This document shows, piece after piece, positions 55,927 to 63,016 of a stretch of DNA of 64,000 nucleotides (position 1 is the first letter of the stretch; the number at the start of each line of letters is the position of its first letter). A program made the translations under genes and the position numbers. Source of the stretch: Cellulomonas xiejunii (GTDB lineage Bacteria > Actinomycetota > Actinomycetes > Actinomycetales > Cellulomonadaceae); NCBI RefSeq assembly GCF_024508315.1, contig NZ_CP101987.1, positions 3,100,001 to 3,164,000 of the forward strand, written 5' to 3'. The notes under the pieces were generated by a model. The model saw only the letters and a list, made by a program, of their open reading frames with translations. It was not told the DNA's origin and ran no database searches.

Positions 55927-56104
55927 CGTGGCAGCGACCGTGTCCCGGCACCAGGGGGCCAAGGGGCACGAGCCCGGAGTGGGACGCGCGCCTCGTCTCG
56001 CTGTGACGAACCGCCCACCCGGGACGTGTGCCGCCGTTGCGGTCGGGCCGCGCCGGTAGGCTCCCGGACGAGCCTGGCCGACGGCTCACCAGGAGGAACG
56101 AACG

Positions 56105-56824
56105 GTGGAGACCACGTCCGCACGCACCACGCCGACGCCGGGGACGCCCCCACCACCGCGGCTCAGCCGCGACGGCAGCGTGCACGTCACCGACGAGCGG
56201 GTCAACACCGTCACGCACCTCGCGGCGAGCTGCTTCGCGCTCGTCGGGGGCGCCCTGCTCGTCACCCAGGCGGTCACCGAGGGCGACATCTGGAAGGTCG
56301 TCGGGCTCAGCGTCTACGCCGCGTCCGTGCTCCTGCTGTTCGTCGCCAGCACGCTGCACCACGGCATCGACCGGGGGCCGCGCGTCAACGGCGTGCTGCG
56401 GACGCTGGACTACGCGTCGGTGTTCGTCCTGATCGCCGGGTCGGTGACACCGCTGGTGCTGGTGCTGTTCCGCAACGCGTACGGCTGGGCCGTGCTGGGA
56501 GCGGTCTGGGTGGTCGCCGCGGTCGGCATCGCGCTGCGGTCGGCGCTGCGCGAGCTGCCCAAGTACGTGACGAACACGCTGTACATCGCCATGGGCTGGA
56601 TGCCGGTGGTGCTCGTCGGCGCCGGTGTCGACCTACCCGTGGGGGCGTACGCGCTGATGGCCGCCGGCGGGCTGGTCTACAGCGTCGGGTTCGTCGTGTT
56701 CGTGATCGAGCGACCCAACCCCCTGCCCGGCGTGCTCGGCTTCCACGAGATCTGGCACGTGCTGGTGGTCCTCGCCTCCGTGCTGCACTACCTGCTGATG
56801 TACCGGTACGTGCTCCCCGCCTAG
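56105..56824 (+). CDS. Hemolysin III / TrhA family membrane protein
   Basis: Seven-helix membrane protein of 239 residues of the PAQR/hemolysin III family, linked in other bacteria to membrane-lipid balance. Conserved features are RVNTVTHL, ASTLHHG with metal-binding His residues, RTLDYASVFVLIAGS and the final FHEIWHVLVVLASVLHY with further His residues. The GTG start follows GGAGGAA. It is the last clearly ordinary gene before the sparse region. Confidence 0.92.
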   Translation: METTSARTTPTPGTPPPPRLSRDGSVHVTDERVNTVTHLAASCFALVGGALLVTQAVTEGDIWKVVGLSVYAASVLLLFVASTLHHGIDRGPRVNGVLRTLDYASVFVLIAGSVTPLVLVLFRNAYGWAVLGAVWVVAAVGIALRSALRELPKYVTNTLYIAMGWMPVVLVGAGVDLPVGAYALMAAGGLVYSVGFVVFVIERPNPLPGVLGFHEIWHVLVVLASVLHYLLMYRYVLPA

Positions 56825-56839
56825 CCGCCGTGCGCAGCC

Positions 56840-56979
56840 GGCGCCTGCGGCGTGACACAAGAGTCCCCGCAGCGCGAGACCAGGCGCTGAGCGTCTCGAC
56901 GCAGATGGCTCCCGGCCAGGAGCTCAAGATTCGCGGCCACGACGTCGTCGCGGAACTCCTTGGGATGGGGCCTGGGCAC
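56840..56979 (-). pseudogene. IS3-type transposase OrfA remnant
   Basis: GTG 56979 opens VPRPHPKEFRDDVVA, the usual N terminus of actinobacterial IS3-family OrfA proteins. After about 15 residues the frame breaks; the neighbouring frame then reads GAICVETLSAW, like the helix-turn-helix end of the same protein. The downstream OrfB is absent. It is a decayed fragment with no visible terminal repeats. Confidence 0.5.
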
Positions 56980-57278
56980 GGTGCACATCCCACCTGCGGC
57001 GCCACAGGTGGGTGTCACCTACTCGTGCACCAGCCCCGGTTGTCTGCGGGTTCCGCTGTGCCGCGCGCTTGGAGCGCTGGGACGCCCACGGCGCGAGCGT
57101 CGTGCCGCGCGGATGCACGTCCGACCCGTGGGTTGACGACGACGTCGAGCTGCTGGACGGCAGCATCGAACTGGGCGGCGGCGTCCTGCTGGCTGTCGAG
57201 CTCGGGGCTCGCACCGCCGCGGCCTTGCTCACGGCGAGCGGCCGCCGGCGCGGGTAGCGGTGCTGGAGCGGTGTTGTG

Positions 57279-57440
57279 TCAGGAGAGCGCCACGGCGGCG
57301 AACACCAGCTCGGCCAGCGTGCCCGTCCAGCCGGGCAGCAGCGCCATAGCGGTGCTCCACACCGCTGAGTCCTCCGCATGCCCCGCCTCCCGAAGGCGAC
57401 GCTTCAGGTGCTTCCTACGTCCTGCCATCATCTCCGCCAT
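57279..57440 (-). CDS. Doubtful small ORF
   Basis: A frame of 53 residues with a basic first half (AGRRKHLKRRLREAG) and a hydrophobic tail (LLPGWTGTLAELVFAAVAL), which could make a small membrane peptide. Third-position GC is only moderately high, and there is no clear ribosome site. It is kept only because the surrounding kilobase has no other gene. Confidence 0.2.
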   Translation of the reverse strand: MAEMMAGRRKHLKRRLREAGHAEDSAVWSTAMALLPGWTGTLAELVFAAVALS

Positions 57441-57834
57441 CCCTCTATGGCAGCCGTGCTGCCGGAGCGCCGTCAAGGCCAACACGCCACCCTGCTCAAG
57501 CTCATCGGCCGCGACAAGGACGAGCCCACCGCCCCCTGGCCGAGCACGCACACGGCTTCTAGACCCCCGTCGCACCGCCAGGGCCCCGCCACCTCGGCCC
57601 CGCCGCGGCGACGGGGCTCTCGTCGTCCCGCGGAACCACAGCGTCGTTATCCCGAGGGTTCCACGGACCCGACCACGCGACGCGGAACCACGCTCCATCA
57701 CCCCGCGACGCCTGCGCCACCGACTCTGACCAGCCTGTACCGTCGACCTCGTCAGCCGCAGCGGCCCTCACCGCCGCACGCGGACGACACGGGTGTTGTC
57801 CCGTGGTTTCCACGAGTGAAACCCCTCGTCACCC

Positions 57835-57907
57835 GGGCCTCTAGCTCAACTGGCAGAGCAGCGGACTTTTAATCCGCGGGTTGTGGGTTCGATCCCCACG
57901 GGGCCCA
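57835..57907 (+). tRNA. tRNA-Lys (anticodon TTT)
   Basis: A full cloverleaf can be drawn. The acceptor stem is GGGCCTC (57835-57841) with GGGGCCC (57900-57906) and discriminator A. The anticodon stem GCGGA/TCCGC encloses CTTTTAA, with anticodon TTT at 57868-57870. The T arm is GTGGG-TTCGATC-CCCAC. CCA is not encoded. It marks the start of an accessory-looking region. Confidence 0.95.
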
Positions 57908-58110
57908 CGTCACCATCACCGGGTCGGCCGCCGGCCGGCCCTGCCGGCTCGACGCCGGAGCCCTCGCGGCACCCCGACAGGCTCAGCGTCCGCAGTCGTA
58001 CCGCCGCGTCGGGCTGCTCCGCAGCCCCGTCGACGCCGAGGCGCGCGACACCCCCAGGCGGCAGTGACTCACCCTGGACCACCGGCCGCACCAAATCCGG
58101 CCCCATTTCT

Positions 58111-58138
58111 TGAGGCACGCCTCGTGGCGTACCGAAGA
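58111..58138 (+). promoter_or_regulatory. Weak sigma-28-like element before the first small paralogue
   Basis: TGAGG at 58111-58115, 15 bases and ACCGAAGA at 58131-58138 keep the spacing and part of the consensus seen at 58903-58930. Alone it would not be convincing; its position 44 bases before a paralogous gene is what makes it worth noting. Confidence 0.25.
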
Positions 58139-58182
58139 TGGAGGTGCAAGCCCTGTACACGCCGCGCAGAAAGGATGAACCG

Positions 58183-58404
58183 ATGAGCACGACCACTTCT
58201 CCCGTCCCGCGCACGGCCGACGGCCGCAAGCTCGCGATCGCACTCGGCGTCGTCCGCGGCACAGTGCCGGCACCGAAGCTGCCGCCGATGACGGCGCACA
58301 TCGTGCCCGGATCCTCGCCGCTCGAGGCGTCGGGGTGGTCCACGGAGGACGAGACGGCGCCCCACGCCGTACGCCTGCACCCGCGCCACCCGAAGCACCC
58401 GTGA
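58183..58404 (+). CDS. Small protein with IVPG-x-SPLEASGW core, copy 1
   Basis: Unrecognised 73-residue protein. Residues 15-27 (RKLAIALGVVRGT) form a short amphipathic helix, followed by a Pro-rich stretch and the core IVPGSSPLEASGW (40-52). The tail is rich in His, Pro and Arg. The same order, helix-VR-T-P-Pro region-core, occurs in the protein at 58977-59180, so both are real and paralogous. ATG 58183 follows an AAAGGA site. No signal peptide, membrane segment or cysteine is present. Function unknown. Confidence 0.65.
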   Translation: MSTTTSPVPRTADGRKLAIALGVVRGTVPAPKLPPMTAHIVPGSSPLEASGWSTEDETAPHAVRLHPRHPKHP

Positions 58405-58434
58405 CACCCGTGCCACCCGTGGGACGCTGGCTCG

Positions 58435-58827
58435 GTGAAGGCAGTCGAGCGTCGGGCGCGGGGTGAACTCGGGCCCTGGGTGCTGCCCGCCGTCGTGGGG
58501 CTGTGCGCCCTGTTCCTCCTGGCGGCGCTGCTCGGCCCCACGCTGCTGCAGGGGCCCCTGTACGACAGCAGGCCGTCGGGGGTCCCCTGCGACGAGCTGC
58601 CGACCCGGCAGCAGGTGCAGACGGCCCTGGAGGTCCACGCCGATGTCGTCCGCCGGATCGAGGCGGTCGGTGACCAGGTCAGCGTGACGGCGTCGCAGCC
58701 GTGCGCCTCGCACCCGGGCCGCGCCGAGGTCCTCGTCGTGTACCCCGGTGGTGACGACCGCGAGGACATCCAGGCGATCCTGGCCGACGACGACCTCGGG
58801 GTCCCCGTCTCCCTGCGCAACACGTAG
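58435..58827 (+). CDS. Membrane-anchored small exported protein
   Basis: Unrecognised protein of 130 residues. A short basic N terminus is followed by one helix (about 15-38, VLPAVVGLCALFLLAALLGP) and an exported domain of 90 residues with two Cys (about 52 and 89) that could form a disulfide. The pattern VPCDELPTRQQVQTALEVHADVV then VEVLVVYPGG-like strands suggests a small alpha/beta fold. It lies between the two small paralogues, 30 bases after the first, so it may be cotranscribed with it. Confidence 0.6.
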   Translation: MKAVERRARGELGPWVLPAVVGLCALFLLAALLGPTLLQGPLYDSRPSGVPCDELPTRQQVQTALEVHADVVRRIEAVGDQVSVTASQPCASHPGRAEVLVVYPGGDDREDIQAILADDDLGVPVSLRNT

Positions 58828-58902
58828 CCCGTCGACGCGGCCTGCCACCGGCACGCGATCACCCCTGCAACCGCGCACCGATCGTCCCTCGGGTGAATCA
58901 GG

Positions 58903-58930
58903 TCAACCGCTGCGTCCTCCTGACCGATAT
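58903..58930 (+). promoter_or_regulatory. Sigma-28 (FliA/WhiG)-like promoter before the second small paralogue
   Basis: TCAAC at 58903-58907, a 15-base spacer and ACCGATAT at 58923-58930 match TAAAG-N15-GCCGATAA at 10 of 13 positions with exact spacing. It lies 46 bases before the ATG. It is the same architecture as at 21465-21492. Confidence 0.5.
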
Positions 58931-58976
58931 GACGTAGGAGGCGCGACAGCGCACACGACCAGGGCAGGGGGACCCG

Positions 58977-59180
58977 ATGAGCACGATCACCGCTCTGACG
59001 GCGAGCGACATCCAGCGCGACGGCGAGCGAGCACTCGCACTGGCCCTCGGCCTCGTGAGGCGCACGCCGCCGCCGGTCCGCGTCCCGTCGCTGGCGCAGC
59101 GGATCGTCCCCGGGTGCTCGCCGCTGGAGGCGTCCGGCTGGACCGAGTCCGCCGAGGCGGGGCCGGGCGCTCACCGGTAG
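58977..59180 (+). CDS. Small protein with IVPG-x-SPLEASGW core, copy 2
   Basis: Unrecognised 67-residue protein, paralogue of the one at 58183-58404. Residues 17-30 (ERALALALGLVRRT) align with the helix of copy 1, and IVPGCSPLEASGW (43-55) with its core, the Ser being replaced by Cys. It lacks the His/Pro tail of copy 1. ATG 58977 follows an AGGGGG site and a sigma-28-like promoter. A coding-looking frame follows directly after its stop. Function unknown. Confidence 0.68.
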   Translation: MSTITALTASDIQRDGERALALALGLVRRTPPPVRVPSLAQRIVPGCSPLEASGWTESAEAGPGAHR

Positions 59181-59188
59181 CAGCCGCA

Positions 59189-59323
59189 CTGTGGGCCTTC
59201 TACGGCTTCGTCGAGGCCGCCTGCCTGCACCGGGTGACGCACGGTTGCCGCGACGACGAGCGCGACCCCCTGGCCGACGCGGCCCTCGGCGCGCTCGAGG
59301 CCGTTCTCGGCGAGCACCGATGA
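59189..59323 (+). CDS. Short coding-like frame without a standard start
   Basis: Beginning right after copy 2, this frame reads WAFYGFVEAACLHRVTHGCR, then DDERDPLADAALGALEAV and ends at 59323. Third positions are almost all G or C and the composition is protein-like, but no ATG, GTG or TTG opens it; only CTG 59189 is available. It may be a CTG-start peptide coupled to copy 2, or the end of a gene broken by a frameshift. Confidence 0.3.
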   Translation: MWAFYGFVEAACLHRVTHGCRDDERDPLADAALGALEAVLGEHR

Positions 59324-59361
59324 GCCTCGTTGAAGCGAGGAACCCCGCTCCGCCTCCGTCC

Positions 59362-59856
59362 TCAGGCAGCGTCCTGTGACGGGCAGGTGTCTGGGCGGAA
59401 GTCGCTCAGGTACTCCTCCTTCGTCATCGTCTCGTCCTCCACGAGAAACTCTCCAGGTCGTGGAGCGACGGAAGACAGCTCCTCCTCGTAGACCACTGTC
59501 CCGAGATCCTCTCCGTCGACAACCAGGTCGATGCCGAATGCCCCGCTCCAGTCCGGAGAAGCGCCCGTGGCGGTTCGCCACTCCGCAGCAGCAAGAAGCA
59601 CCCCTCCCCCCGTTGGGCCGCGGTACCCGGTCGCGCGCCACGCGTGAGACTCATCAGGGTCAAAGTCATCTCCTATGAGTGGTGTCACGACCACGGATTC
59701 CACCTCGACACCTGGACACGCCGGGAGCAGCACGAGTACTGAGTCGTCCTGCCACCCGATCCCGATAGGAGAGACGTCCGGCTGCGACGGCAGTGCGCAT
59801 GAAGCGCAACCGAGAAGAGCGACGACTGATGTCGTTGCACCAATGATTCGCTTCAC
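59362..59856 (-). CDS. Putative lipoprotein of lower GC content
   Basis: Unrecognised protein of 164 residues. The N terminus VKRIIGATTSVVALLGC is a lipoprotein signal, with Cys17 the likely acylated residue and ALLGC the lipobox. The mature part is a predicted beta-rich domain with two more Cys residues late on, DDSVLVLLPACPGVEVE and the C-terminal DTCPSQDAA. Codon third positions contain clearly more A and T than in neighbouring genes, which suggests acquisition. GTG 59856 was chosen because it opens the signal sequence. Confidence 0.6.
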   Translation of the reverse strand: MKRIIGATTSVVALLGCASCALPSQPDVSPIGIGWQDDSVLVLLPACPGVEVESVVVTPLIGDDFDPDESHAWRATGYRGPTGGGVLLAAAEWRTATGASPDWSGAFGIDLVVDGEDLGTVVYEEELSSVAPRPGEFLVEDETMTKEEYLSDFRPDTCPSQDAA

Positions 59857-60394
59857 CTGCAGCCACCATCCTTCAAGCCCGCGCCAATGTCGAATCGGTC
59901 CTTGAGTGGATTCTGACCTGATGCGAGATAAGCGATCGGCATGGCAGCCCCGAGCATCCTCCGCTGCGTCACATGGCGCGATTCGTGGCGAAGTCGCGCA
60001 GCCGTGACACCACGCCGACCCGCCGGAACCATGAATGTCGTGCCCAACGTCGTGCCACCTCTGGCGTATCGGTGACCCCAGCCCCCTGGCAGACCCGCAG
60101 CCCGGACCTGACGGACCGCTTGCCGACGCCGTCGACCGTGACGGCTGGAAGGGACAGTAGCGACGCCGCGGGCGCGCGGTGGAGCATTCGCGGGGATCGC
60201 CCTGGTTCATGCCGGACTTCACCCGCATCGAGCTCGCGGCGACCCAGACGCTCGAGACCGGCGGTCGCACGTCCACGAGGCAGCGCCTTTCGACGGCGCG
60301 TGCGAGCCCTGTCTCATCGCGCACGCCCGTGACGTCGGACACGTGAACGGGCGCGACCCACGCGGGCCCGGGCGGCACCGGTCAGACTGAGGAC
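59857..60394. other. Gap with decayed coding fragments
   Basis: No intact gene is seen. GC is lower in 59857-60060. A plus-strand fragment starts at ATG 60209 (MPDFTRIELAATQTLETGG) and appears to continue in another frame from 60274 (EAAPFDGACEPCLIAHARDV) to a stop at 60388-60390, as if one gene was broken by a small indel. CAGACT at 60384-60389 may be the -10 of the next gene, 5 bases before its ATG. Confidence 0.45.
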
Positions 60395-61486
60395 ATGCCC
60401 TCCGCCCTCTTCTCGCCCCTGACCCTGCGCGGCACCACGTTTGCCCACCGTGTGTGGATGGCGCCGATGTGCCAGTACTCGGCGGCGGCGGACGGCCCGG
60501 ACGCGGGCGCACCGAACGACTGGCACGTGCAGCACTACGGCGCGCGTGCGGCCGGTGGCGCCGCCCTCGTGATCGTCGAGGCGACGGCGGTCGTCCCCGA
60601 GGGGCGTATCACCCCGTTCGACCTGGGGATCTGGGACGAGGCGCAGGTCCCGGCGCACCGGCGGGTCGTCGACCTGCTGCACGCGCAGGGCGTGGCCGCG
60701 GGCCTCCAGCTCGCGCACGCGGGCCGCAAGGCGAGCACCGACGCACCGTGGAACGGCGGCGGCCCGGTGGGTGCCGACGCCGGCGGGTGGCCGGTCGTGG
60801 GCCCGAGCGCGGTGCCGTTCTCCGACGGGTCCCCGACGCCGTCCGCGCTGACGACCGACGAGATCGCGGACGTCGTCGAGGCGTTCGCCGCCGCGGCACG
60901 TCGCGCGGTCGCCGCGGGGTACGACGTGGTCGAGGTGCACGCGGCGCACGGCTACCTGCTGCACCAGTTCTGCTCGCCGGACTCCAACGTGCGCGACGAC
61001 GCGTACGGCGGCTCGTTCGAGAACCGCACGCGCCTGGTGCGCGAGGTGACGTCGGCCGTGCGCGCGGTCGTCCCGGAGGACATGCCCGTGCTGGTGCGCG
61101 TCTCCGCGACCGACTGGGTGGAGCCCGCCGGGTGGACGGGCGACGACACCGTGCGCCTCGCGCGCGACCTGGCGCCGCTGGGCGTCGACATGGTGCACGT
61201 GTCGACGGGCGGCAACCTGCCGCGCGCGGCCATCCCCGGCGGGCCGGGCTACCAGGTGCCGTACGCCGCGCGCGTGCGCGCCGAGGCCGGCGTGCCGACG
61301 ATCGCGGTGGGTGCCATCACCGACCCGGCGCAGGCCGAGCAGGTGGTCGCGGACGGGTCCGCCGACGCCGTCGCGCTGGCCCGGCCCCTGCTGGTCGACC
61401 CGTTCTGGCCCCACCGCGCGGCACGGGCCCTGGGCGTCGACCTCCCCCTCCCCCGCCAGTACGCCCGAGCCGGCTCCCTCCTCTGA
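60395..61486 (+). CDS. YqjM/NamA-type old yellow enzyme
   Basis: FMN-dependent ene-reductase of 363 residues that reduces activated C=C bonds with NADPH, part of the thermophilic-like OYE class. Cys26 in PMCQYSA is the redox-tuning cysteine at exactly the YqjM position. LAHAGRKA carries the FMN- and substrate-binding residues, and VHAAHGYLLHQF and the C-terminal ALARPLLVDP are typical. In Bacillus such enzymes answer oxidative and electrophile stress. It is followed at once by a repeat element. Confidence 0.93.
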   Translation: MPSALFSPLTLRGTTFAHRVWMAPMCQYSAAADGPDAGAPNDWHVQHYGARAAGGAALVIVEATAVVPEGRITPFDLGIWDEAQVPAHRRVVDLLHAQGVAAGLQLAHAGRKASTDAPWNGGGPVGADAGGWPVVGPSAVPFSDGSPTPSALTTDEIADVVEAFAAAARRAVAAGYDVVEVHAAHGYLLHQFCSPDSNVRDDAYGGSFENRTRLVREVTSAVRAVVPEDMPVLVRVSATDWVEPAGWTGDDTVRLARDLAPLGVDMVHVSTGGNLPRAAIPGGPGYQVPYAARVRAEAGVPTIAVGAITDPAQAEQVVADGSADAVALARPLLVDPFWPHRAARALGVDLPLPRQYARAGSLL

Positions 61487-61544
61487 GAAGTGGTCGCACC
61501 TGCGGCCATCCACGCCCGCGCAGCACCACCGATGTGACCACTTC
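61487..61544. repeat. GAAGTGGTCGCACC inverted repeat element, copy C
   Basis: GAAGTGGTCGCACC at 61487-61500 pairs with GATGTGACCACTTC at 61531-61544, 12 of 14 positions, around a 30-base spacer. It begins on the base after the OYE stop codon. Spacer length and position match copy B at 5701-5760. Confidence 0.65.
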
Positions 61545-61602
61545 CGCTCCACGGAGCCCCCGCGCGAGGATGAGGTCCCACCTCGTCGTGAAGGAACCCA
61601 CC

Positions 61603-62013
61603 GTGCCGAAGCCTCCGCTGCCCGCCGACGTCGCCCAGCTGCTCGCCCGCCCCAACCCGGCGGTCATGGGGACCGTCCACCCCGACGGGTACCCCGTCAC
61701 CGTCGCCACCTGGTACCTGCTGGAGGACGACGGGCGCGTGCTCCTCAACCTCGACGCGGGCCGCGCGCGGCTGCGTCACCTGCGGGAGAACCCGCACGTC
61801 TCGCTGACCGCGCTCGCGGAGGACGACTGGTACACGCACGTGAGCGTGCAGGGGCGCGTGGTCGAGATCGTCGACGACGTCGACCTGGTCGACATCGACC
61901 GGCTCTCGACGCACTACGGCGGCAAGCCGTACCCGGTGCGCGACCGGCCGCGCGTGAGCGTGCGCTTCGAGGTCGAGCACTGGCACGGGTGGGGCGCGGC
62001 GAAGCGGGACTGA
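61603..62013 (+). CDS. PPOX-class (pyridoxamine 5'-phosphate oxidase-fold) protein
   Basis: Split-barrel flavin or F420 protein of 136 residues. The opening LLARPNPAVMGTVHPDGYPVTVATWYLLEDDGRVLLNLD and RLRHLRENPHVSLTALAEDDW are typical of actinobacterial PPOX-class F420- or FMN-dependent enzymes. The cofactor and substrate cannot be decided from sequence. GTG 61603 has AAGGAA 6 bases upstream; in-frame starts at 61570 and 61588 are less well placed. Confidence 0.85.
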   Translation: MPKPPLPADVAQLLARPNPAVMGTVHPDGYPVTVATWYLLEDDGRVLLNLDAGRARLRHLRENPHVSLTALAEDDWYTHVSVQGRVVEIVDDVDLVDIDRLSTHYGGKPYPVRDRPRVSVRFEVEHWHGWGAAKRD

Positions 62014-62142
62014 GTCGGCGCCGGGGCCGGACCGCCGTCGAGCACGCCCAGAAGCCGTCGTCGCGCGTGAAGCCCTCAGCCACGGACAACGCCTGCGCGG
62101 CACTGTTCGTCGCGGCGGTCTGCGAGGCGCCCGTGCCGACGC

Positions 62143-62772
62143 TCAGGTCGCGGATCGCGCACCGTGCGACGCGTCGGCGACAGGGGCTGTCCCCCGGCGC
62201 CCGCGCCGCGCGGTCAGCCACAGCCCCGCGACCGCCGACCCCAGACCGCCCGCGACCAGGTCACCGACCGTGTCCTCGTAACCGACGTAGATCTCCGGGT
62301 CGATGTACGCGTTGCCGAGGTACTCCCCCACCTCCCACGCGACGCTCAGCGTCAGGCCGAGGCCGACCGTCACGACGACCAGCCCGATCCTCCCGGCGCG
62401 CGTCGCGACGGCCCGCGCGTCGACGACCGCACCCGTCCGACGCGCGAGGAGCAGGTACGCGACGGCAGCGACCAGGCCGGTGACGACCAGGTGCATGACG
62501 ACGTCCAGCCACGCGACCGCCTGGTACAGCTCCAGCGCGCCGGACCAGGCCGCCGCGAGCAGCCCGACCCCGTACGCCGCGTCCAGCCAGCGCGGCGCCC
62601 CGGCAGCGGGCGGCACCATCAGCCCCGCGAGCACGAGCGCGAACAGCGCCGTGTCGACGGGCCCGCGCACGACCAGCGCGACGAGCAGGCAGAGCACACC
62701 GGCGACGCGCACGACACCCCCGGGCCCGGCGACCAGCCGTCGCACGGCGGACGGGGTGGTCCGGTCCGTCAT
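62143..62772 (-). CDS. Polytopic membrane protein (DUF2238-like)
   Basis: Membrane protein of 209 residues with about six helices. The pattern WLDVVMHLVVTGLVAAVAYLL followed by LSVAWEVGEYLGNAYIDPE and GYEDTVGDLVAGGLGS resembles DUF2238/YjdF-type proteins, in which conserved His, Glu and Asp residues line the membrane face. Function unknown. ATG 62772 follows GGAGGTG. It is divergent from the formate/nitrite transporter gene. Confidence 0.72.
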   Translation of the reverse strand: MTDRTTPSAVRRLVAGPGGVVRVAGVLCLLVALVVRGPVDTALFALVLAGLMVPPAAGAPRWLDAAYGVGLLAAAWSGALELYQAVAWLDVVMHLVVTGLVAAVAYLLLARRTGAVVDARAVATRAGRIGLVVVTVGLGLTLSVAWEVGEYLGNAYIDPEIYVGYEDTVGDLVAGGLGSAVAGLWLTARRGRRGTAPVADASHGARSAT

Positions 62773-63016
62773 GCCGCACCTCCACGTCGGGGCCGACACG
62801 CCCGGCCTGCGGCGACGCTACGTCGGGGCGGCACGCCCCGCACGGCGAGCCTCCTGACGCGGGGACCCGCCGCAGGACCTCACAGGGCGGCGCCGGGTCG
62901 TGAGCGCACACCGCAACCCGACGGGCACGTCCGGCGAACCGTTCCGTAACCCCCGGCTCCTAGCGTCGACGGCGGCCGCGACCGCGGTCGACCGACAGTC
63001 GCCCCGGGGGCCGAAG

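Larger units (their letters stand above)
56825..57834. other. Sparse kilobase before tRNA-Lys
   Basis: About 1 kb with no confident gene. It holds a transposase remnant (56840-56979) and a doubtful 53-codon frame (57279-57440). A plus-strand frame at 57012-57257 ends in a plausible coding-like tail (ELLDGSIELGGGVLLAVELG) but has an odd start. From 57441 to 57834 nothing is recognised. The disorder next to a tRNA suggests past insertion and decay. Confidence 0.6.

Noticed and set aside
54571..57729. A plus-strand open frame of about 1,050 codons
   Set aside because: It overlaps the DUF3885-like and RDD genes antisense and TrhA in another frame; composition is not protein-like.
57378..57872. 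A plus-strand frame running into tRNA-Lys
   Set aside because: It overlaps the tRNA, is Pro/Arg/Thr-rich without motifs, and has no ribosome site.
58391..58424. Three CACCCGTG-type repeats around the end of the first small paralogue
   Set aside because: They are short, partly coding for the His/Pro tail, and not repeated elsewhere in the window.
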